This document shows positions 1 through 30,050 of a stretch of 60,000 nt of DNA, in pieces (position 1 is the first letter of the stretch; each line of letters starts with the position of its first letter). The DNA is from Bugula neritina. Lineage: Eukaryota > Bryozoa > Gymnolaemata > Cheilostomatida > Bugulidae. Under the pieces are notes generated by a model. The model was given only the letters and a program-made list of their open reading frames with translations. It was not told the DNA's origin and searched no databases. The position numbers and the translations under genes were made by a program. The stretch is taken from contig OZ037767.1 of assembly GCA_964035545.1 (NCBI GenBank), positions 22,923,128 to 22,983,127 on the forward strand. Reading direction: 5' to 3'.

Positions 1-1280
1 TTCAGTGCAGACGTTGAACCTACAGTTTGTAGAATAGTAGCGCGCTAGCAATGCAAGTTCCATCGCATAAAGAACAATCAATTTTAATGATATCATTAAC
101 AAAATATAAATGAATTTGAATTGGAATTAACTTAAAGAGGCACAAGTTAGTTTTGTTTTTCAGTATTTGTAATAGTTTAAAGCTTTCCTTAAGTATTTTT
201 TTTTATCTATTTCAACTTAATAATAAACATTTGTTTTATTTAACATATTTAGGAGTTTAACAAGTTTGGAATGCCAGTGTGGTCGGTGCATGATAAAATT
301 ATAGCTATGTGTTTACTTTATAATAGATTTCTCATAAAATTGTGAATTCTAAAGGCAGGCTCTCCAGTTATTGATCAGATTGTCACAGGATAGAACCCTA
401 ATTTGTAGCTTAAAGTTTTACTTTTATTCATAACAGTATTTTACTGCAACTACTAATTCAAGTCGACTTTGAATACCAGTTTAACCTTTGTTTATGTAAT
501 ACATACACCGTTACTTGTCTTAACTGATATAATTACTTAACTTTGTCTATGACAATTATCATTTAATTTTTCATTATAAACTTTAATATTTTTAGTAAAC
601 CTACAATGTCGTTTCCTAGAGTCAAACTCACCCTAGCTAGCCACTAAAAGGAGGCAAGAGGTGGTTAATCCAAAATATGTATATATGTTTGAATACTTTA
701 AAAGTCATAAATAATTGTTGATTTTTTATTTTTGGTGGTTATATTTTAAAAACCTTTTATAATTGCATATATTAACCTACTTTTATAGTTTCTTACGGCA
801 GTTGGAATAACTAAAAATAAAGTTAGTAACACCAACACCAGTACAACTCATCTATAGTTAGTGGCAACGCTACACTTATTTATCATATTTTGTGAATCTC
901 ATCTAATAACACAGCAAATTGGGCTTCGAGCTGTTTGTGTAGATATTAAGGGTTAATTAAATAAATATCTAAGGCTTATAGAATAAACTCAACTCTAGTT
1001 CAATGCTGCAGCATGTGAACTTAACTCCATGCAGTAAACTTAACTTCATGCAGTAAAGTCATTTTTGTTCTAGGCACAGCTTTTAGAAATGGGAGAGGAG
1101 TTTTTTGACTGTCCAATAAATTTAGATGGTTAGCTGTATTAAAGAGTTTATTGTAAATATATTTATTTTGGTGTATTTGAACTATTCGAGGGAATAATGA
1201 CCTTTAAGGACATCTCATGCTTATCAAGTTGTCCAATTAGATGACAGCAACCTGTGCATACTTATTGATGAGTCGTTTAA

Positions 1281-1335
1281 TATAAAAGCCAGCAGAAGTG
1301 AATGCACTTGTAATAGTTGTAACAAAAACCTTGTG
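1281..1335 (+). promoter_or_regulatory. TATA box and probable non-coding first exon of P450 copy A
   Basis: TATAAAAG stands at 1281-1288. A GTGAGT donor follows at 1336. An acceptor (ccttatag) ends at 2112, only 18 bp before the start codon at 2131. The simplest model is initiation near 1310, a short non-coding exon ending at 1335, and a 777-bp intron in the 5' UTR. The same arrangement is present in copy B at 16983-17037. The initiation site is inferred from TATA spacing. Confidence 0.5.
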
Positions 1336-2130
1336 GTGAGTTCTTTGGTTTTACAGTTTTCTGTCATCTAACACTTATTCAATGATTCTAACTAGAATTA
1401 ATTTTATTATTTAGTGAAAATATCTTCTACTGTATAGGAAACTGAAAGATCTTAATTTATGTATAGATCAACTTTATATCATGTGACTAATATTTTGATG
1501 CAGTAGCAGAAAATTTCAGGGCCGGGTGCTGGTTACAATTTTCAAGAAAGAAACAGTATTTTCAATTGGTAGTTGTTTTACAATTTAGTCCTTTCCTAAC
1601 TTTTCTATGACTGCAGCTACCTCGTTATACATGTGTAATGGAAACTTTAATCTTTTGCAAATATGTATATCTTTACTATTTCTTAAGCTTTAATGGTATA
1701 AAACATGACTGTGGAGAAGAATATAGTTACAAACATCTCATAAATATATAGAATGTAAATAATAATCAGTTTACAGTTGTATAGAAATTAAGTTGTCTAG
1801 AGATAAATTTGACTAACTGACTAATTTTCAAACAGGTGTTCACCACTTTATATATTGTCTATATATATAGACAATATATCATATTATTGGTTATTTAAAG
1901 ATTTAATTCACCACCAGAACTAGTATTTAGACAGACAGTCTGAATACAAACTTCTCACACCAACCTTAGCGAGGGTTACCTGTTGAATACCTGGCATATG
2001 TAATGTATTGCTAACAACCAACAATACATCTAGAAGTATTATTATAATAGTTAGTATCACTGGTTATTGCCTCCACATGACTTTCTATACTCTGCTACTC
2101 TGTACCTTATAGGTTCAATAAGAAAAAGCA

Positions 2131-12793
<10,663 letters not shown>

Positions 12794-15641
12794 TTCACTG
12801 GAGAGTTGCTATTTTTATTATTATTTTACGTCATCACAAAGGGATATAAATATACATAGAAACAATCAAACTGTTGAAATGACTCTGTAATCATGTTATG
12901 TAATGTATGATCTTGATAAGGCTTTCAAAAAGCTGAATATTGTACTTGACATGGTTCAGTCAGCCATCTTTATATTCTTTTGAAAATCAATATTACAAAG
13001 CACAAATATATATATTTTTTCCATATATATAAATGGAAAATATAGTGTTATATTTGAAGCACTTTGGTAATTAAATTGTTGTAACATTCAATTAATGTGT
13101 TTGTAGTAAAAATTAGGTATTGCCTTGAAAAATGCACAACAACAGCTAAAAGCAATCTACAATGTACTATAATTAGTGCAAACATGAAAACAAGGCAGCT
13201 AAAACAATGGTTTGGTATGTTTATTGTAAAAAGTATAGCATTTCGCACATACATTGTCAAAAAATTCAGGTGCAAAACCTAAAGTGTGTAATTTAAAACT
13301 TGAACAATGAAAATCTTTAGTTAAGCCTACATAATTTCTTTTAATTGTTTTCTAATCCAAATTTACCAAAAAATTACCTTCACTGTAATGCATGCGGAAG
13401 TGAAAAAGTTTTCAATTAAAGTAGTGAAAAAGTTTTCAATTAAGGTAGTGAAAAATATTCAATGTGATAACAAAAATACTATAATAACCTAATTATGTCA
13501 AAATGTACAGCCTATTAATCTTGAAACTTGAAAACTACTTGACAAGTTAAATACTTTTAACAAGAAAATTGCTGTGATTCGATTCTGAACTGTTTAATAT
13601 GAACAGCAAACTATAATTGAAGCAGTTGCGTTCCCTTGCCGTGCAACCATGCAACCGTGCAACTTGCAAGTTGCAAAATACTCAATGGTAGTAATTAAGT
13701 TTAGATAACTATTTACATGACTGGGAAAATATATTCATTTGATATAAACCTTGAGCTAGCTAATAACAACTTTTATATTCCTGTATAAAGCTTATAGAAT
13801 GAAAACCTTGCAGTTGTTAATTGATCAGCCAATAACATTGCAAACACACATTTTGCTCAAACAGTTTATTTATGATGTGATGCATTTATAGCTATAACTT
13901 GACACATTTTACTGTGGCCATGAAGTTAAGAAAAATGTGTATCAGTACTATTGGCTTTGTTCAGCTGCAGGTATCCTACTAATACATGATCAAGTTTTTC
14001 TCCAGTCACTTTAAATAACGTTTATGGAAGAGTACTGTTTAAACAGTATAAAATTGTACAAAGATAAGTGTTCAATTACAATGCAATAGAGAATTCATAT
14101 AGTATGCCAAATGCAGCTACTATTATGTAAGCCGAGTATTGAATGTACATGTTTTTGTATAATCAATACAAGTTCCACCCACTGAATTCTGTTTAGCTAC
14201 TCAAGGATTCAATAACTCCAGGGCTAAAACTACTACACAGTATGCATAGCAAAAGCTACACTCTAGTGAGTTTATTGACTTCTTACTATCACAGAAACGC
14301 ATATTGCTCTTAATCAAACCATTCATCAGCAATCAAAGGTAAGCTAATCTTCTGTAAATATCAAGCTTATCACTGGCTGATGTTAAATAATAAATCTGAC
14401 TCAGAGATGCTGTGATTATTTAGAACATAAAATAATAGAAACTTTTACCAAAAATCAACTTGTTGCGTGTCTCAAATATAGAAGAATCATACAGCATACT
14501 GTTAAGTATATCTACCTTCGCTGTTTATTACAAAAAATATACAGTGTTGTGTTTTAACAATACTGCATTGAGAATATAGTGACTAAATCACATTAAATTC
14601 TCTTTTCAGTTCCATATTCAGCATTCTCCAACCACTTTCAATATAGGTTCTTAAATTGCAAATTTTATGGTTTTAAATTTATCATTACTTGACAGTTTTA
14701 AAGGTTTATAAATAGTTTTAGTAAGCTTTTGCGTTGCACCTTATAAACTTTTGCAAACAGCCTGTTTTTAGTGAATTACTTTTTCTTCTGTAATTATACT
14801 TATTACGGTAGAAATTACAATCACATAATATAAATTGCAAATCAAAACTATGTTTTGGAAGCGCAATACCACAAGTTTGACAAATATGAATAAGAATCAT
14901 TATTTTCAAATTCACAATTTTATAAAATATAATTGTTGCTAAACACATGTTTTTTGGTCTGAATATTGTAAAAGCACTAAAATTTAACAGGTGTGTTGGT
15001 TAAGAAAATGGTTTTGATGATGCACTTTAGATAAGTTTCTTTTAAAATTTAAAAGCCATGATATCTTTTGAATTTTAAAAGAAACTTAGCTACACACAAA
15101 TGTGAGGTGTGAGTTGATCACCAAGGGCACATTTAATTGTATGATCACGGCTATAATAATCTGTTATGCAGTGTTGTACATATTATATTACACTTAGTTC
15201 AACATTCAAAAAGTTAAAAAAGGTTAAAAAAGAGCTTAACCTCCGATAGTGCAGCTGCTATAAGGGTGAATATGATACATGCATCAAAGCTTTAATTCAG
15301 CTTGATTTATTTTAATGCATATCAGCCCTGGAAAACCTTCTTATATAAAATTAATGTCAGCCTTAGCTTGAGGCAAGTCGTTTTTACATTCTTAATGTAA
15401 GGTTATGGCATAGTACAATAATTTCAAGTTGTGAAAGCAGCATAACGCAATGAATATCTAACAGTTTATTAAACATTCAGCGTTGCGTTTAACGGAACGT
15501 TCCACTCAAATAGATCATCACATCACTTGATTCTCGCCTATACACGCAACGCAACGACTGGAATAGTTGTCAATTCATTAATTAGATAACAACACGTCCT
15601 TGCCCATTGGCTGTGGCTTTACGCCTTGGCAGCCCGGATGT
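12794..15641. other. Spacer between P450 copies A and B
   Basis: Similarity to the 3' flank of copy B persists to about 13013. The rest is AT-rich with no convincing exon. Small features: a threefold tandem repeat of about 23 bp built on gtgaaaaagttttcaatta (about 13400-13462), a run of tgcaac motifs (13635-13675), a hairpin at 15032-15088, and an inverted GCGTTGCG-rich stretch at 15480-15560 just before the start of unit B. Confidence 0.7.
15032..15088. repeat. 24-bp-stem hairpin
   Basis: Arms 15032-15055 and 15065-15088 are reverse complements with one mismatch and a 9-nt loop. It is AT-rich, so chance is less unlikely than the length suggests. Confidence 0.7.
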
Positions 15642-16661
15642 TTCAGTGCAGACGTTGAACCTACAGTTAGTAGAATAGTAGCGCGCTAGCAATGCAAGTT
15701 CCATCGCATAAAGAACAATCAATTTTAATGATATAATTAACAAAATATAAATGAATTTGAATTGGAATTAACTTAAAGAGGCACAGGTTAGTTTTGTTTT
15801 TCAGAATTTGTAATAGTTTAAAGCTTTCCTTAAATATTTTTTATCTATTTCAACTTAATAATAAATATTTGGTTTATTTAACAATTATTTAGGAGTTTAA
15901 CAAGTTTGGAATGCCAGTGTGGTCGGTGCATGATAAAATTATGGCTATGTGTTTACTTTGTAATAGATTTCTCATAAAATTGTGAATTCTAAAGGCAGGC
16001 TCTCCAGTTATTGATCAGATTGTCACAGGATAGAACTCTAATTTGTAGCTTAAAGTTTTACTTTTATTCATAACAGTATTTTACTGCAACTACTAATTCA
16101 AGTCAACTTTGAATACAAGTTTAACCTTTATTTATGTAATACATACATCATTACTTGTCTTAACTGATATAATTACTTAACTTTGTCTATGACAATTATC
16201 AGTTAATGTCATTTTTCATTTAAAACTTTAATATTTTTAGTAAACCTACAATGTCGTTTCCTAGAGTCAAACTCACCCTAGCTAGCCACTAAAAGGAGGC
16301 AAGAGGTGGTTAATCCAAAATATGTATATATGTTTGAATACTTTAAAAGTCATAAATAATTGTTGATTTTTTATTTTTGGTGGTTATATTTTAAAAACCT
16401 TTTATAATTGCATATATTAACCTACTTTTATAGTTTCTTACGGCAGTTGGAATAACTAAAAATAAAGTTAGTAACACCAACACCAGTACAACTCATCTAT
16501 AGTTAGTGGCAACGCTACACTTATTTATCATATTTTGTGAATCTCATCTAATAACACAGCAAATTGGGCTTCGAGCTGTTTGTGTAGATACTAAGGGTTA
16601 ATTAAATAAATATCTAAAGCTTATAGAATAAACTCAACTCTAGTTCAATGCTGCAGCATGT

Positions 16662-16756
16662 GAACTTAACTCCATGCAGTGAACTTAACTCCATGCAGTA
16701 AACTTAACTCCATGCAGTGAACTCAACTCCATGCAGTAAACTTAACTTTATGCAGT
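16662..16756 (+). repeat. 19-bp promoter-proximal tandem repeat (five copies)
   Basis: Unit gaacttaactccatgcagt, five copies ending about 225 bp upstream of the copy B TATA box. Copy A has two copies (1017-1054). Confidence 0.9.
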
Positions 16757-16982
16757 AAAGTCATTTTTGTTCTAGGCACAGCTTTTAGAAATGGGAGAGG
16801 AGTTTTTTGACTGCCCAATAAATTTAGATGATTAGCTGCATTAGAGAGTTTATTGTAAATATATTTATTTTGGTGTATTTGAACTATTCGAGGGAATAAT
16901 GACCTTTAAGGACATCTCATGCTTATCAAGTTGTCCAATTAGATGACAGCAACCTGTGCATACTTATTGATAAGTCGTTTAA

Positions 16983-17037
16983 TATAAAAGCCAGCAGAAG
17001 TGAATGCACTTGTAATAGTTGTAACAAAAACCTTGTG
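16983..17037 (+). promoter_or_regulatory. TATA box and probable non-coding first exon of P450 copy B
   Basis: TATAAAAG at 16983-16990 and a GTGAGT donor at 17038, matching copy A. The acceptor lies 18 bp before the start codon at 17833. Confidence 0.5.
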
Positions 17038-17832
17038 GTGAGTTCTTTGGTTTTACAGTTTTCTGTCATCTAACACTTATTCAATGATTCTAACTAGAAT
17101 TAATTTTATTATTTAGTGAAAATATCTTCTACTGTATAGGAAACTGAAAGATCTTAATTTATGTATAAATCAACCTTATATCATGTGACTGATATTTTGA
17201 TGCAGTAGCAGAGAATTTCAGGGGCGGGTGCTGGTTACAATTTTCAAGAAAGAAACAGTATTTTCAATTGGTAGTTGTTTTAGAATTTAGTCCTTTCCTA
17301 ACTTTTCTATGACTGCAGCTACCTCGTTATACATGTGTAATGGAAACTTTAATCTTTTGCAAATATGTATATCTTTACTATTTTTTAAGCTTTAATAGTA
17401 TAAAACATGACTGTGGGGAAGAATATATTTACAAACATCTCATAAATATATAGAATGTAAATAATAATCAGTTTACAGTTGTATAGAAATTAAGTTGTCT
17501 AGAAATAAATTTGACTAACTGACTAATTTTCAAACAGGTGTTCACCACTTTATATATTGTCTATATATATAGACAATATATCATATTATTGGTTATTTAA
17601 AGATTTAATTCACCACCAGAACTAGTATCTAGACAGACAGTCTGAATACAAACTTCTCACACCAACCTTAGCGAGGGTTATCTGTTGAATACCTGGCATA
17701 TGTAATGTATTGCCAACAACCAACAGTACATCTAGAAGTATTATTATAATAGTTAGTATCACTGGTTATTGCCTCCACATGACTTTCTATACTCTGCCAC
17801 TCTGTACCCTATAGGTTCAATAAGAAAAAGCA

Positions 17833-25943
<8,111 letters not shown>

Positions 25944-26078
25944 ATATACATCAAAACAATCAAACTGTTGAAATGACTCTGTAATCATGTCATATGATGT
26001 ACAATCTTGATAAAGCTTTCAAATGGTTCAGTCAGCAATATTTATATTTTTTTTTTAAATTAATATTACAAAATACAA

Positions 26079-26088
26079 ATATATATAT

Positions 26089-26169
<81 letters not shown>
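26079..26169. repeat. (TA)n tract left of the Penelope-like element
   Basis: A nearly pure TA tract. A matching tract lies at the other side of the element (27723-27804), so the element appears to have inserted inside one TA array. Confidence 0.95.
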
Positions 26170-26178
<9 letters not shown>

Positions 26179-27700
26179 GTATACGAGAAACATTGTTGAT
26201 TTATTACTTTATTAGGTAAAGTAATTCTACTGATATTTCGGGTACCACTGTACCCATCTTCAGAGTAGCAATGAATGAAATTCAAAAATTATTACGTTAC
26301 GTTAGACGTTAAGCATGACACAAAGAATAGAGAGTGGCAGTTATTGTAAATTATTAAAACTTAGGGAGATAATCTTATTTTATATATTACGCAGGTCAAA
26401 AATTATATTGATTTTTTGCATAAAAATAAATTAGAGTTGACAAAAAAAATAGATATCCAAATATAAAAACAGCAAGAATTAGTGAAACTATGTGAGAGTT
26501 GAGTAGTGTGGAGTTATTGATAATTTTCATCCTAACATAAAATTTACTCACAAACTAGAAACCAATAAATCACTTTCTTTTCTGGATGTTACAGTTTTGC
26601 GACACAATAGCTCAGTGGAAACCACAGTATTCCGCAAACCAACACATAACGATACATATTTACATTGGAACTCTTTCTCACTAAAAACGTGGAAGCTAAG
26701 CACACTCAAGTCACTAGTATTAAGGGCTAATAAAATCTGTTCTACTCCAGCACTTAAGACCCAAGAACTAAACTATATTCGAAATGTTTTTGAACATAAA
26801 AATGGTTACCCTAAATATGTAATAGAGAAAACTATTAACAACATTGGTGACGGACTACTCAGTGAAAAAGACAACAGGAAACACATTTTACTCCAGCTGC
26901 CTTATAAAGGAGTAACAGGAGAAAAACTAATCCGCTCCCTCAATAAATTAATTACAGACTCTTTTTCAAATGAACTCAATGCCCGGATTTTATTTAAAGG
27001 AACCCCCTTAAGTTCACATTTTAATCTCAAAGATAAAACCAATAAAGAACACATTCACAACCTAGTCTACAAAATAACCTGCCCTGAAGCTACCTGTCAA
27101 CAAACATATATAGGCGAAACCGGACGTCGCCTATCACACAGGATACATGAACACTGCCATGACATCAATTCTAAAATTTATCAACACATCTCCACCACTA
27201 ATCATGGAAACATATCAATAGACAATGTAACAGTTTTAAATCATTCATTTAAAGGAATCCACCATCGAAAAGTAGCCGAAGCTCTCTACATTAAACAAAT
27301 AAAACCGCAACTCAATAAACAAAATTACTCCATACCACTAAAACTATATCAATAGCTCCACACTACTCAACTCTCACATAGTTTCACTAATTCTTGCTGT
27401 TTTTATATTTGGATATCTATTTTTTTTTGTCAACTCTAATTTATTTTTATGCAAAAAATCAGTATAATTTTTGACCTGCGTAATATATAAAATAAGATTA
27501 TCTCCCTAAGTTTCAATAATTTACAATAACTGCCACTCTCTATTCTTTGTGTCATGCTTAACGTCTAACGTAACGTAAAAATTTTTGAATTTCATTCATT
27601 GCTACTCTGAAGATGGGTACAGTGGTACCCGAAATATCAGTAGAATTACTTTACCTAATAAAGTAATAAATCAACAATGTTTCTCGTATACCTATTTATA
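26170..27700 (+). mobile_element. 5'-truncated Penelope-like retroelement with inverted terminal arms
   Basis: The left arm 26170-26522 is the reverse complement of the right arm 27347-27700 (about 353 bp, few mismatches). The arms contain the element's 3' UTR and even its stop codon. Between them lies the C-terminal part of the PLE polyprotein. An inverted partial copy of the 3' end joined to the truncated 5' end is typical of Penelope-like insertions. The arms also carry a motif CTGAAGA, a GGGTAC/GTACCC stem and GAAA that resembles a degenerate hammerhead core. Inserted in (TA)n; no clear target duplication beyond TA. Confidence 0.88.
26507..27355 (+). pseudogene. PLE reverse transcriptase C-terminus plus GIY-YIG endonuclease (partial)
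   Basis: The frame is open from 26507 (after TAG at 26504) to TAG at 27353-27355, about 282 codons with no true start. The first part resembles the end of the PLE RT palm/thumb (FHPNIKFTHKLE, SFLDVTV, FRKPTHNDTYLHW, GYP). From about 27060 comes the endonuclease: YKITCPEATC with TYIGET, then GRRLSHRIHEH, and near the end a Glu in AEALYIKQIKPQLN, matching the GIY-YIG pattern of PLEs. RT fingers and the YADD-type catalytic palm are missing, so the copy cannot transpose by itself. Confidence 0.88.
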
Positions 27701-27725
27701 ATCAAATTGCTAGCTCGTAAAGATA

Positions 27726-27812
<87 letters not shown>

Positions 27813-28408
27813 TTTTGTGGGCGACTTATGAGAAGTTCTTAAATGCAATTGGTAGCTAAGAACGAACACCTAGTTTTTGAAAACCAAATAATCATATTAT
27901 GCAAATATTACATTATGTCAAAACAAGCTTTAGTTGATAGCTTTGCATTATAGAATATGCAAACAGCTTTAAAGTATTTATACTTGACTATTTGTATTAC
28001 ACTGATAATTTTATATGAGTTATTCATCACATTTAGTAGTATGCTGTCCAACATATTTTTAGACAACTACCTTCAATTATGGTACCAGAACGAAACTAAC
28101 TTAACTTGAGATAATCTAAAGTAGTTTCAACTTCTTTGTTTAAGATTACTCTGTATAGATGATGCAGTTTTAAATGTACTTAATGTAGACATTCTACATT
28201 GAGAATAAATTTTAAATTGCTATAAAACTTGGACTAATAAAACGGAGACAGTACTTTTCATTGGATTTCATAAAGCTGTAGAGATTTAAAACTTAATAAG
28301 TCAAAGTTGGAATATCTGTACTTAATCTTGAGAAAGTTTTAAACATTTCAAAAAACATAAAAGAAGTTACTTATTTAAGCACGGTATACATATTGTACTT
28401 GGAGTCTG

Positions 28409-28490
<82 letters not shown>

Positions 28491-30050
28491 TGATTAAACT
28501 GGGTTCCTTTTAGTTAAAACTGAAAAACTGTTAGGATTTAAAAGCACAATAGATTTAAATCTAATGAATGAGAAAAGAAAAATTTTATAATTATCAATTG
28601 CGATGAAACTTATGCCAGTAAAAGCTGAAACTGTTTTAATGTGATATATATAATATAGTGGTTGGGTGCTAAAAATATCAAGATTATAGCTATTTGGAAA
28701 AGATGAGTTTCAAGTCCCTGAAAATTGACGATTTTGAAAAATTGTCAAATTCTTGGCCTAAAGACGTAATGCAACAGAAATTTTTTCTCAATATTTATGG
28801 CAGATTTGATGCTTTCATTTAAATTAAAACATGTAGAACTATCATCCATAAAAGTATGAAAGGTTTGTCTTGAATCGTCTCCGAGATATAAATCCATAAA
28901 GTTGACTTTCGGTACCGAAACCCATGAAAAAAGTACCAATTTTTTATCAATCTTTGCTCACAAACAGTGCCATAACTACAAAACTATTAGGAATTAAGGG
29001 GTAATATTTGATTTTTTTTTAATTGACATATTTTGGAATACCATACTAAAGTCTTGAAAAAAATCTGAGACGGGTCGGTGAAAATCCTCAAAAACTTTGT
29101 TGAGTTGGCGTGGAATGACCCTTATATGTTTGCTAGTTCTAATTTATCTCATTGACATTACTGTAACTCAAAAGTTTACCAATAGTTTGCATGGCAGTTA
29201 TTTATTTCAGGGCACCCATATATACCCGCACTTCTCTATATTTAACTGTTTAGCTAAAACATCAATAGAGTGGGGGGGGGGGCGGGGTGATCTTAATTAT
29301 TTGGCCAATTTTGTCAAAATACTTTAATCAAAAACAGCTTGCTCTTTTGGTAGTATCGCAGGAAAAACATTTAAATCATTATAAATTGAACTCCCATATA
29401 TAATTTGTGTAAGCAAAATTGATAAAAGTGAATTATCAAATTTTTGTGAGGAAATTAAACTCATGCCATTGAATCAGATTTTTCTGCCCGAAAAATTTGT
29501 TTACTCAACTATTTTATGGTTCTTTGTGTATAATGGTAGTAACTTTAGATGTGAACATGTGAAGCAGATTTGGGAGTTACTTCCCCAAGGAATAAAATTA
29601 CAGGTTGTTTGTAGAACTTTAATGACCCAAATCTATTTAGTGATGGCTATAAAGAAAATCTTACAACAATAGAAATATTACAATAAAAAAGAGATGCAAT
29701 TAAAAGACAACAATCAATGGTACATCAAGTTTTGCTATGCTGGCTATGCCAACAACTTACACATCACAACAGTTGAGATAAAAAAAGATTAAACAGATTT
29801 ACAAGTAAAATAACAATTACTACTAGTTATCCATCTTCGAAAGCTCTAAAACTGTTGTTCGAAAATTGACTGATAAACCCATAGAAATTGGGTCTATATC
29901 TAAGTATTTAACTGTGTTTACACACTAACAGAGTGTTAATTTTTGTGGTGTGGTGACAGAATTCTTTCAGCAATTGCATTGTTTCTATGTATATTTATCT
30001 CGCTTTGTGATGACATAAACTTATAATAAAAGTAGCACCTCTTCAGTAAA
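27701..30050. other. Spacer between inverted P450 copies B and C
   Basis: Contains (TA)n at 27723-27804 followed by a T run, and (TA)n at 28412-28488. A G-rich run (GGGGGGGGGG, C, GGGG) lies near 29272-29287. Similarity to the 3' flank of A and C resumes at about 29930. Frames at 28745-28939 (-), 29097-29327 (+) and 29463-29672 (+) are short and match nothing I recognise. Confidence 0.6.
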
